A DNA stretch of 64,000 nt from assembly GCA_032718475.1 (NCBI GenBank), contig JAUCBJ010001979.1:1-64000 (forward strand), in the 5' to 3' direction. Numbering within the stretch: position 1 is the stretch's first letter; each line of letters starts with the position of its first letter. The notes under the pieces are model-generated. The model was not told the DNA's origin. It worked only from the letters and a program-made list of their open reading frames with translations, and did not search any database. The stretch is from Nemertoderma westbladi. Its lineage: Eukaryota > Xenacoelomorpha > Nemertodermatida > Nemertodermatidae. Position numbers and translations under genes: made by a program. Shown here one piece after another: positions 11,414 to 20,145 of this stretch.

Positions 11414-11623
11414 ATAACCCTTACATGATTTCAGCCACTTTCTCCATTCCTTACAGCGTTTGGAACATTTTCTACCTGCCAACTGAGTATAAAACCCTTT
11501 CACTAGTTCGACCCCTCTCACCATACCTTACATGATTTCAACGTCCAATCAAATAATCGTTACTTAACCAATCCCATGTGTTAATGCAAGAGGTGTTCGT
11601 AGTAGTGTAAGGATTGGGAATAC
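11414..11623 (-). repeat. Inverted-repeat arm (right), about 210 bp
   Basis: Reverse complement of 5848-6058; see that entry. It begins ATAACCCTTACATGATTTC and ends GGATTGGGAATAC. Confidence 0.75.
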
Positions 11624-12231
11624 GCAGACGCTGCTACTTTGCCTGACCTTTGCCTGCCGACTGCTGCTGGAGACGCTGCTACTTTGCCCCCAAGAACTAA
11701 ATAGTTGGTCCCTCCCAAACTAAGTAGCCAGCGGGCAAAGTGGGCTCACAAGCGCTCCGGGCTAATTTAGCCAGTGAAACTCAAACCAAGGCGGAATCGT
11801 CTTATCTACCTGGCGACCGGAAAGCCTTTTCAGGGGCCCGGCCCAGCAACAAAGATGCCCAACTTTGGAGCAGAGCTCACTTCTAGGCTAAACTTTTACT
11901 GACTTTAGGAGCAGAGCTCACTTAAGGCAGATGGGGTGGAAGACTCTCATTCTCTATCCCAATGTGGCCCTTTTTAAACCCGGTGGGGGGTCGATATGGA
12001 GTTGACCCCTAATTATCACCTACGCACAGTTTGTCTTTCTTGTGCAAGAGATTTTACGTTCAACTCATTTAAAAATATGATTAACACATTATATGATTGA
12101 CTGACCAATAACTGACAAGATTATAGAATATATGACAAGAGTTTGAAGGTGACTTATCAATTATTCTCTGCTGCAATTGGATGAGGGCAGTAGGTGGTAC
12201 ACTGAGGGCCAGTGAGAGAGAAGGAATGTAT
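11624..12231. other. Unassigned sequence outside the large inverted repeat
   Basis: Contains a short direct repeat, AGACGCTGCTACTTTGCC at 11626-11643 and 11671-11688, and a repeated GGAGCAGAGCTCACTT near 11868 and 11911. No coding region. Confidence 0.45.
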
Positions 12232-13230
12232 TGGATGAGTATTGGATTGTAATAACTCATAGGGGGAGTAGCCGGTAATACCAAGTAGGGTGGGTGAGGC
12301 CGGCTAAGGATGTCTGGGATGGGATGATGTGTCATGGAATTGGGATATTGGATATAATATTCTGAAATGAATATTACGGTGGGAGAGGGGAGAAAGGAAA
12401 TAATTGTGTAGTGATTATTTCGTTTTTAAAATCAGAATCCCGAGGGAGTGTATTTTTGTATGTTTGCCTAAGGAGGCGCGAAAAATTGATTACACTCCCC
12501 CCATGGCAAATTTGGAAAAAAAATTGGTCACAAAGGAAAAGATTTTGAGCCAAGATTTTGAAAAATATATTTTGATATCCTAAAAAAAAAACTGCACATC
12601 GTGAGTTTCTGGTGTCTGCAAAAATGTTGACCCTAAAATATAATATGCGGTTTCTGTTTGAAGTTATTTATATACACCGCACAATAATTAAATCCCTTTC
12701 CCAGAGGTAATTCATAAATCGGAATTATAAAATTAAATTTCTTTACACAAACGAGACAAATCTTGTTATTGCCTTGTTCCACGTAGGGAACTGTATAGAA
12801 GCAAATGGTTTTATATATAAAGGTATGGTCCTAAATAATATGACTCGGCCTAGAGTTCAATGGTGTCAGCCTAGAGTTCATATGACATGATCGGGTTCTG
12901 ACTCATTATCGAGTTTATAATGCCGAATGAGTTCAGAAAGTCAAGTTGGGGCTAATCTTTACTCCCATCATCAGGTTTATCGAGTTTGTTTTCGAGATAA
13001 AGCGGAGCCGTGGGTCTTTATTAACGATATTGAGTTTTTCTATAAGAGTTTGTCTCTATAGTTTATTGAGAGAGAATCGAATCGATCATTGGCTGGCGCG
13101 CTTCGAAGGGATCCCGTAGCTCCCCCCCATGGCTTGCTCCCCTCCTCGCTCCGAGCATCACATAAACCCAAAACCCTCCTGAGGAAAGGAATGGGCCCTG
13201 TGACCTCAGTGCGGCTCGGGACACAAGCCT

Positions 13231-13506
13231 CTATCCCTCCTCTATATCGTCCAACTCGAGAAGATCGGCCCATTCTAGATCAGGAGTATCCATTTTCCTC
13301 CGGATACTCTCTAGAAAGAACTGCCGATCCCGATTTCGACTTCCGGTATCCGTGGGAATCACAGCCCCAGGATGGGGAATACAGTTCATCTCCCAATCCA
13401 TCGCCGTCCCGTCAGTCATCCAAACCCAGGGTTGTCCAGGTATATATTGGAGTAGCCAGGTTTGTACGGCTATCGGCCTGACTTCAGGGTGTGTTACCTT
13501 GCGCAT
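13231..13506 (-). CDS. Unrecognised 91-codon frame, mirrored in the other arm
   Basis: ATG at 13506 (MRKVTHPEVRPIAVQ) to a stop at 13231-13233; tryptophan-rich (TWLLQYIPGQPWVWM) with an acidic C-terminus (EWADLLELDDIEEG). The same frame is at 23775-24050 on the plus strand with identical protein. I recognise no family. An opposite-strand frame of 130 codons (13089-13481) overlaps it and is equally conserved between arms. Arm identity alone, rather than selection, could therefore explain the conservation. It may be a remnant of the gene content of the element that carries the arms. Confidence 0.2.
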   Translation of the reverse strand: MRKVTHPEVRPIAVQTWLLQYIPGQPWVWMTDGTAMDWEMNCIPHPGAVIPTDTGSRNRDRQFFLESIRRKMDTPDLEWADLLELDDIEEG

Positions 13507-13547
13507 GAGCGCTTTGTAGGTGAAACGATATTAGTAGTAGGGTCTTG

Positions 13548-13843
13548 GCCGGCTCTGCGACAGTTGGACCTAACTGACACCCATTGGGTGTCATATGACA
13601 CCCAATTATCACCCTATGGGTGTCATTGGGTGTCATTGGCGCCAGACTGTCTGGGTGACACCTCCCAATTAGGCTAATTAGACCCTAATTGACAGGTGTT
13701 ATCAATTAATTAGTACAATTAAACCCTAATAGGGGTCTTACGACTCCTAATTAGGGTCTAATTGATTATCCTAATTAATCAGACTGATTAGCGCCCTGAC
13801 ACACAATGGGTCATCAGTGATGTCCAACTGTCGCAGAGCCGGC
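13548..13843 (+). mobile_element. 296-bp MITE-like element in the left arm
   Basis: Both ends are GCCGGCTCTGCGACAGTTGG (left) and its reverse complement (right), 22 nt in all, and the CTTG/CAAG flanks extend the symmetry. The interior has no coding potential. It is rich in internal palindromes, including a perfect 22-nt one built from TTGGGTGTCAT and its complement around 13586-13607, and AATTAGGGTC/GACCCTAATT pairs. An identical-length copy is in the right arm. Size, terminal inverted repeats and lack of genes fit a MITE; the superfamily is not determined. Confidence 0.65.
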
Positions 13844-14879
13844 TCAAGAGGGTGTCATAAGTGACACAGCAGCTCTTTTATTCATTAATACCAATTTATT
13901 TATATTTAATTTTAATTAATTATTTGCATTTTATTTTATTCGTATTTAATTCTAAATTAATTATTCATTTGTACTTTATTTTAAATTAATTAATTGTATT
14001 ACTTTTACTTTATACATTGATTTCTATTTTTAGATTAATTAGTTTTTATATTACTTACCGCTACTAAATGAGATCATTATTGGAAGCATCTAACCATAGA
14101 CTTGCAGCCTTATTTAGCCCTAGGGTATACAGCTCCCCTACTGGTAACTATTTTGGAGTTAATGTTAGCAAAGGGCCTAAACTTAAGACAAGCTATCGCC
14201 TAGGTTACCAGTTACGCATGAATGAGCAATTTATCGGGGTCCCTCTTAAAATTCTTTGTGCTGCGTCAGGATTGCCTCATTTAAGGAAGCCGCATCCCTA
14301 TCGATAATCTAATTATGGTATCGCTAACCATTTTCAGTATACTGTATAATTAAATAGGGCCCTCTTTTAATACATAAGTTTATATATACAGTTTATCTTC
14401 AATTTAATTTGTTTTTATTTACAACCCTAATTGTTCTACTGTATTATAATTTATGTTTTATAATAACAAGCTATATCCGGTTAATCCGTATTAATTTTCT
14501 TTGTACTGAGGTTATCGAGGGCGCTCTTTCCAATGGTCCTATTCTCAAAACGATCTAACCTACTGTATAATTAATTACTTAAGACTGCGAGGTATGCGTA
14601 ATTAATACATCTCATTTACCAGTTGTCCTTAAAACCTATGAAGTTATATTGCTTAAGAGTTCTAAGGGGCGAGCCATGAGGCAAGATGTTTGAGGCTTAT
14701 TTAGATATATTATTACTTAATTTTGACCCCTCAATCGGTATCTATTACAATATAGGCTATATTTTTTGTAGAGTCACAGAGTAGTCTGAAGTTCCCCAGT
14801 CTGCCGCTAGAGGGCGAAATGTCTCAAGGTGAAAACCATATGGTAGCCATGAATTGGTTACTAGGCAATAATACTGCAT
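13844..14879. other. Arm sequence without supported gene
   Basis: AT-rich (13880-14060 is almost all A/T) with one 79-codon frame at 14068-14307 that is also open in the right arm (22974-23213) with one residue changed. Nothing recognisable. Confidence 0.35.
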
Positions 14880-15000
14880 TTTGCAACGTTAGGTCTATTG
14901 CTGACCGAACGAAAACTGCCCTGGTCCATGCAGGGATCGAACCCATGACATACGGGAGATGTGAATTCAATGCAACCACTACACCAAGGTGGAACAGTAA
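14880..15000 (-). mobile_element. tRNA-derived SINE-like segment
   Basis: Read on the minus strand it has an A box, TGGTGTAGTGG, at 14976-14986 and a B box, GGGTTCGATCCC, at 14933-14944. The spacing is about the same as in a tRNA (55 nt end to end). The rest does not fold as a convincing tRNA. The right-arm copy (22330-22400) keeps the A box, but its sequence jumps from GAATTCACAT straight to AACGTTGCAAAATG, so it lacks about 70 nt including the B box. Pol III promoter function is inferred from the boxes. Confidence 0.55.
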
Positions 15001-15056
15001 CCGTCGAATTTGTTCGTTGACGTTCGAATTTGAAAGACTCTCATTTAAGACCTGAC

Positions 15057-15630
15057 ACAGACTATGCCTCACTGAGGCACTGAGGCATAGACTAGGCCTC
15101 ACTGAGGCACTGAGGCATAGAATATGACTCACTGAGGCATAGACTATGCCTCACTGAGGCATAGACTAGGCCTCACTTAGGCATAGACTATGCCTCACTG
15201 AGGCATAGACTATGCCTCACTGAGGCACTGAGGCATAGACTATGACTCACTGAGGCATAGACTATGACTCACTGAGGCATAGACTATGCCTCACTGGGGC
15301 ACTGAGGCATAGACTATGACTCACTGAGGCATAGACTATGCCTCACTGAGGCACTGAGGCATAGAATATGACTCACTGAGGCATAGACTATGCCTCACTG
15401 AGGCATAGACTATACCTCACTAAGGCACTGAGGCATAGACTATGACTCACCGAGGCATTTTTTTTTTTTTTTTTTCAACAGAACGCCCGGGCGAACCGGC
15501 ATTGACTATGCCTCACTCAGTGGCTCACTGAGGCACTGAGGCATAGACTCTGCCTCACTGAGACATAGACTATGCTTCACTGAGGCACTGAGGCATAGAC
15601 TATGCCTCAGTGAGGCATAGTCTATGCCTC
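15057..15630 (+). repeat. GAGGCATAG palindromic array, left outer block
   Basis: Tandem units of about 22 nt built on GAGGCATAGACTATGCCTC, itself a 19-nt near-perfect palindrome, joined by ACT and often by an extra GAGGCACT. Part of the array is repeated at 15936-16186, and it is mirrored at 18041-18612 and 22219-22277. It is interrupted at 15459-15502 by a small insertion. Confidence 0.9.
15459..15502 (-). mobile_element. Truncated SINE-like insertion with poly(A) tail and GGCAT duplication
   Basis: The array unit is split by about 17 T residues and CAACAGAACGCCCGGGCGAA, flanked by GGCAT at 15454-15458 and 15498-15502. Read on the minus strand it is GGTTCGCCCGGGCG... followed by a poly(A) tail, as expected for a strongly 5'-truncated retroposon with a 5-nt target duplication. 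The two sister arrays (16030-16060 and the mirror at 18165) lack it. Confidence 0.65.
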
Positions 15631-15935
15631 ACTTCAATATACGAGCACAAAGGAGTTTACAAGCACAGGTTCAAATCCAACTAAAGCTCTATATATTTTG
15701 CATTGAAGTGGAATACTTTAGATGCTGGGGGGAATCTGTTTTGCGAGGGATATTTATTTGAATGGTGAGTATAACTATCCTTGAGAGTTAGTGTGACGTT
15801 ATCTCACCATGGATGGGCGGGCGCTTTACCCCTGTACTCGCATCTGCTCTCTCATTGGCTGTTTAACTTTCCTCCCTCGAGTCCTGATTGGCTGCTTAAC
15901 TCACCCTCGCACTCTGATTGGATAATCCATTATAG
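15631..15935 (+). repeat. Innermost inverted repeat of the large palindrome (left)
   Basis: About 300 nt from ACTTCAATATACGAGC to CCATTATAG; mirrored at 17741-18040 with a few substitutions. It includes GGTTCAAATCC at 15668-15678, an exact match to the pol III B-box consensus, which also occurs in the mirror copy at 17994-18004. I cannot see a matching A box, so a tRNA-like origin is only suggested. Confidence 0.85.
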
Positions 15936-16186
15936 CACTGAGGCATAGACTATGACTCACTGAGGCATAGACTATGCCTCACTGAGGCATAGACTATACC
16001 TCACTAAGGCACTGAGGCATAGACTATGACTCACCGAGGCATAGACTATGCCTCACTCAGTGCCTCACTGAGGCAGTGAGGCAAAGACTCTGCCTCACTG
16101 AACTGAGGCACTGAGGCATAGACTATAACTCACTGAGGCATAGACTATGCCTCACTGAGGCACTTAGGCATAGACTATGACTCATA
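15936..16186 (+). repeat. GAGGCATAG array, inner block
   Basis: A partial duplicate of the outer array: the distinctive TATACCTCACTAAGGCACTG and ACTCACCGAGGCAT texts occur in both, here without the poly(T) insertion. No equivalent block lies on the other side of the centre. Confidence 0.85.
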
Positions 16187-16693
16187 AGGGTCTAAGGCCT
16201 TCAAGCTGATCATTTTCTTAGTTTTCTAATTATAAGGTCGTGAGTTCGAACCCCAGAAGAGCATTATTCTTTTTCCTAGCTCTAGGCTGACTCTAGTGTA
16301 CACTAGCTTTGACTCTCCCAGCTATAGTGATAGTATGCAACCTTGGGAGTTAATGTGAGTAAAGGCCATGAAATTAGACTTCAAGTTGCCTCCAATGATT
16401 CACTCTCCTTAACTTTATAAAATAACTCCACCCTTATTTAAAGTTTTAAAAATTATGACTTAGTCGACCAATTTTCCAAAGTATATTATAAAAACATATA
16501 ATTTCTTGAATAAATAGACCTAATAGTAATAAATATTGTGGGGTAAATACATTTATAATACTAATATAATTAATATGGATAAATAGTCCTAATACTAATA
16601 TAATTGTTATGGATAAATAGTCCTAATACTAATAAAATTGTTTTGGATAAATAGCCCTAATACTATTATCAAAGAAACTCAAACAAACAAATG
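16187..16693. other. Centre of the palindrome, non-coding
   Basis: Contains GAGTTCGAACC at 16242-16252, a B-box-like sequence in a T-arm-like setting. At 16500-16670 there is a short AT-rich direct repeat (GGATAAATAG(T/C)CCTAATACTA, three times). No gene. Confidence 0.4.
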
Positions 16694-17584
16694 TCAATAG
16701 CGTCGTCCTGCGCGGGCATATACTGAACGAGAGTTTTTTTTCATAGGTCTTCGAAAATTAGTAAAAGCTGGTTGATTTACTTTACTTTCATCTTCCTCAT
16801 TACCCAACTGTTTCTTAATTTTATTCAATTGTTCATTAATTTTCAGTAATTTACTTTTATTTCCCAGAACCTGTCATAATATCTCTTCTCTATTTTCCTC
16901 ATTTTCTTCCATTTGTTTAATAAATTTCCGCATTTCATTTTTGTTTCCTAATATTTGTCTCAATATCTCTTCTTTATTTTCATCATTCTCTTCTAAATGT
17001 TTAATAAATTTCTGTAATTGAATTTTACTTCCTAGAACTTGGGTCAATGTCGCCTCTTTATTTTCTTCATTTTCCTTCAAATGTTTAATAATTTTCCCCA
17101 ATTGATTCTTTTTTCCAAGTAATTGTCTCAATATTTCCTTATTATCATCATTTTCATCCTCTTCATTCTCTTCTTGACCTTCACATTCTTCATCCTCTTC
17201 CTGATCTTCACTTTCTTCGTTCTCAACTTCACTCTCTTCAACGTCATCCCGGCCCCCACTATTTTCATTCTCCATCTCATCATCCTCTTCTTCTCCATCT
17301 TTCTCACTCAAATTTTCCTCATTTTCTAGGGGTAAATGTTTTTGTATACCTTTCAAAATATTCATAACTTTATGAAACTTACTTTCCATTGTCTGTTTTA
17401 TATTTAATATATCACGCACATCTCTCTTTTTCTTTTCATCTTCACTAAAAATATCTTCGGATTTTTTAAATTTCTTTGGTAATGGATCCATTAGTTTATC
17501 CTTTCTATGTCTTTCCATGTGACGAGATAGATTGTCTTGTCTCATTTCTTTATTACAAACCAAACAACTTTCATGTCTATGCAT
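16694..17584 (-). pseudogene. C2H2-finger, acidic, coiled-coil protein with one premature stop
   Basis: ATG at 17584. Residues 7-26 form a C2H2-like finger (C-x2-C-x11-H-x3-H; CLVCNKEM...LSRHMERH). Then come a lysine-rich stretch (PLPKKFKKSED), an acidic Glu/Asp/Asn region (about residues 95-150) and a C-terminal heptad-like repeat of 27-28 residues, four copies, each with ILRQ(I/L/V)LGNK and KxIKxLEEN. A TGA at 16874-16876 stops the frame after EEIL exactly where the other copies have AGA (EEILRQ). The frame then continues for 59 codons (QVLGNKSKLL... to a basic end, SRSVYARAGRRY) and stops at 16694-16696. So it looks like a gene of about 296 codons with one nonsense change. It is the only gene in the single-copy centre. 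Short finger proteins of this kind occur in large DNA transposons, but I cannot assign it. Confidence 0.6.
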
Positions 17585-17740
17585 TATATAGCAATGTCAA
17601 TTGATAATATTGAATTTTAGCTAAAATATTCTACAAATTTTAAATAAATAAAACTTTTATGAAAATAAATAAAACTTTTTAAAATAAAACTTAGAGAATG
17701 ACTGCGAATGCATTGAACGGGGGGCTATTATAGAGGGAGG

Positions 17741-18612
17741 CTATAATGGAATATCCAATCAGACTGCGAGGGTGAGTTAGGCAGCCAATCAGGACTCGAG
17801 GGAGGAAAGTTGAACAGCCAATGAGAGAGCAGATGCGAGTACAGGGGTAAAGCGCCCGCCCATCCATGGTGAGATAACGTCACACTAACTCTCAAGGATA
17901 GTTATACTCACCATTCAAATATCCCTCGCAAACCAGATTCCCCCCAGCATCTAAAGTATTCCACTTCAATGCAAAATATATAGAGCTTTAGTTGGATTTG
18001 AACCTGTGCTTGTAAACTCTTTTGTGCTCGTATATTGAAGTGAGGCATAGACTATGCCTCACTGAGGCATAGCCTATGCCTCAGTGCCTCAGTGAAGCAT
18101 AGTCTATGTCTCAGGGAGGCAGAGTCTATGCCTCAGTGCCTCAGTGAGGCACTGAGTGAGGCATAGTCTATGCCTCGGTGAGTCATAGTCTATGCCTCAG
18201 TGCCTCAGTGAGGCATAGTGTATGCCTCAGTGAGTCATAGTCTATGCCTCAGTGCCTCAGTGAGGCATAGTCTATGCCTCAGTGAGTCATAGTCTATGCC
18301 TCAGTGCCCCAGTGAGGCATAGTCTACGCCTCAGTGCCTCAGTGAGGCATAGTCTATGCCTCAGTGAGGCGTAGTCTATGCCTAAATGAGGCCTAGTCTA
18401 TGCCTCAGTGAGGCATAGTCTATGCCTCAGTGCCTCAGTGAGGCATAGTCTATGCCTCAGTGAGTCATATTCTATGCCTCAGTGCCTCAGTGAGGCATAG
18501 TCTATGCATCAGTGAGGCATAGTCTATGCCACAGTGAGGCATAGTCTATGCCTCAATGAAGCATAGTCTATGCCTCAGTGCCTCAGTGAGGCATAGTCTA
18601 TGCCTCAGTGAG
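17741..18612 (-). repeat. Right arm of the large inverted repeat, segment 1
   Basis: 17741-18040 mirrors 15631-15935; 18041-18612 mirrors the GAGGCATAG array, with matching odd units such as CTCAGGGAGGCAGAGTCTATG opposite CATAGACTCTGCCTCACTGAG. Broken at 18612/18613 by the LINE. Confidence 0.9.
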
Positions 18613-18970
18613 CCATGGATTGTTTTCGGCTGGAACCCAGTTCAAGAAGCGAACTGGAAAGCTATGGACTCATATTGGACCCAGTGGTCACAAGTCCCAG
18701 ATAGACCATATTCTGTTTCGTAGGAAATACAGGAGCTCTATACAAGACTGTAATGCATTCACACTTCGAACCTTCTCCAGTGATCACCGCCTTATTGTGG
18801 CCAAGGTAAGACTTAGTCTGCGTGCTAGCAGAACAACGAAATCTGCCTTGCCGCGGCATGACTGGTCCTCTCTGTTGCAACAGCCAAGTGTGAGATCCAG
18901 CTTCAAACTACAGCTGAGCAACAGGTATGAGGCTCTTGCCTCTGAGGCGGCAGATCACTGTGAGGGCTAT
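18613..18970 (+). pseudogene. LINE APE-type endonuclease, C-terminal third
   Basis: The frame that starts in the array reads into GKLWTHIGP..., then SQIDHILFRRKY (18707 on) and FSSDHRLIVAKVRL (18775 on). QIDHIL and SDH are the late motifs of apurinic-endonuclease-like LINE endonucleases (the SDH histidine is catalytic in the family). The N-terminal two thirds are missing. The frame runs in-phase to ...DHCEGY at 18970, where the solo LTR interrupts it; the text resumes at 20146 with TAFTEAV. Confidence 0.85.
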
Positions 18971-20140
18971 TGTTTGCGCTTTTAAGACCTTTGACAGTTT
19001 AACCTGCCAAATTGGGATGTCTTTTAGATGATAGATAGTCTTTAGCCTATGACGAGTATTTGATACACTACATTAGCCGAAGCCAGTCTATGCGCAACCA
19101 TTCACCCGCTGGATATACCCGGGAGACTGGATTCGGAAGCTTAACTTGATTGAGGTGTAAGCCTACTGTATTATTCGACTGATCGTAATATATAATCTCT
19201 GACAAATATTATTCACTTTCGGGAAATATTAACAGTTCCTTTAGGACGTGGCGCTCTAAATATGTAAACAGAGTTATGACTTAAACTAGACACAACGGAA
19301 TGGCTATAGATTCACGTATATGGCGCATTCTTTAGGAGATGCTTTGTTATCAGTTACAATCCTACACAATGCTGCACAATACTGCACACTAATCTGCCGA
19401 CCTTCACTAATTTTAGTCACATATAAAGAGAGCAACAGACAATTTATGTCGGGCCTATGAAATAGCATTAGATTCACTTCAAACCACTTAATGTAAGTCG
19501 CAATCGTTATATGTATCCGGTCTCTCTAACCTTTAGTATATCAAGAAGATTGGGGTGTCTGATTATTGATCAGTATTCCAATATAATATTCCATCAACAA
19601 ATATAATGAATAACCGACAGTAAAAGCAGTAAAAATGCGGTGTTTGTAGTTGAATTGAATTGTTATGATTGTTTTGTTAAGTAAGTGAGATAAGATAACA
19701 GATATACGTTCTATAATTAAGCCTACTAATGTTAAGCTAAAGACTGAAACACGGAGGTGCCAAAAGCCGGTGTGCTTAGGCTCTGGGCAAAAACATATAC
19801 ACTGAATTCATGAGTTTCTGTATCCAACCTCCAACACAGAGTCAAAAAACGCTCTGATTGGTCGACCGAACAAAGAGAGAACAAAGAACAAAGAAATGTT
19901 CGAGGTGGCAATATCAGCTGTTAGCCGTCGTCATGGTAGCCACACTGTTTTCAAGAGGATCCGGCTTATTGCGTCACAAAATTGCGGATTATGTCCGCTA
20001 AAGTACACCTACAGAAGAAATTACTTTTATGTCCTCTAAAACACCAGTACAGTAAGGACACGGCCTTTTTATGCCTAGTAAACTAACTACAGAGTACTTT
20101 ACGGGGAAAATAACCGGCTAATTACGCAAAAGCCTTTACA
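18971..20140 (-). mobile_element. Solo LTR (1170 nt) inside the LINE
   Basis: Bounded by a 5-nt direct duplication, GCTAT, at 18966-18970 and 20141-20145. The insert begins TGTTTGCGCTTTT and ends GCCTTTACA (TG...CA). Its reverse complement aligns with the LTR at 3944-5188, so it lies on the minus strand. No internal element sequence is present, so it is a solo LTR left by LTR-LTR recombination. Removing it restores the reading of the LINE without loss of a codon. Confidence 0.88.
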
Positions 20141-20145
20141 GCTAT

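Larger units (their letters stand above)
12232..15935 (+). repeat. Left arm of the large inverted repeat (3704 nt, no large insertions)
   Basis: Every segment is found again in reverse complement and reverse order: 12232-12675 at 33840-34281, 12676-15056 at 22278-24610, the GAGGCATAG array at 22219-22277 plus 18041-18612, and 15631-15935 at 17741-18040. The outermost shared text is TGGATGAGTATTGGATTG. The stretch 13200-13380 shows no difference by eye, while other parts show scattered substitutions and small indels. This arm keeps the uninterrupted target site of the LTR element (12671-12675 is the site that became its target duplication). It also keeps a tRNA-like SINE segment of about 70 nt that the other arm has lost. 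Confidence 0.93.

Noticed and set aside
13580-13800. Telomere-like CCCTAATT/AATTAGGG repeats in the MITE
   Set aside because: Irregular and inverted with respect to each other; part of the MITE's palindromic interior, not a telomere array.
14880-15000. Functional tRNA gene on the minus strand
   Set aside because: A and B boxes are present, but I cannot draw the anticodon and acceptor stems; better called SINE-like.
14819-15132. Short frames of 78 and 102 codons at the SINE/array border
   Set aside because: They run across the SINE-like segment into the repeat array and show no protein features.
15057-15640. CRISPR-like reading of the GAGGCATAG array
   Set aside because: Units are head-to-tail, without spacers, and are mirrored in the palindrome; there are no cas genes.
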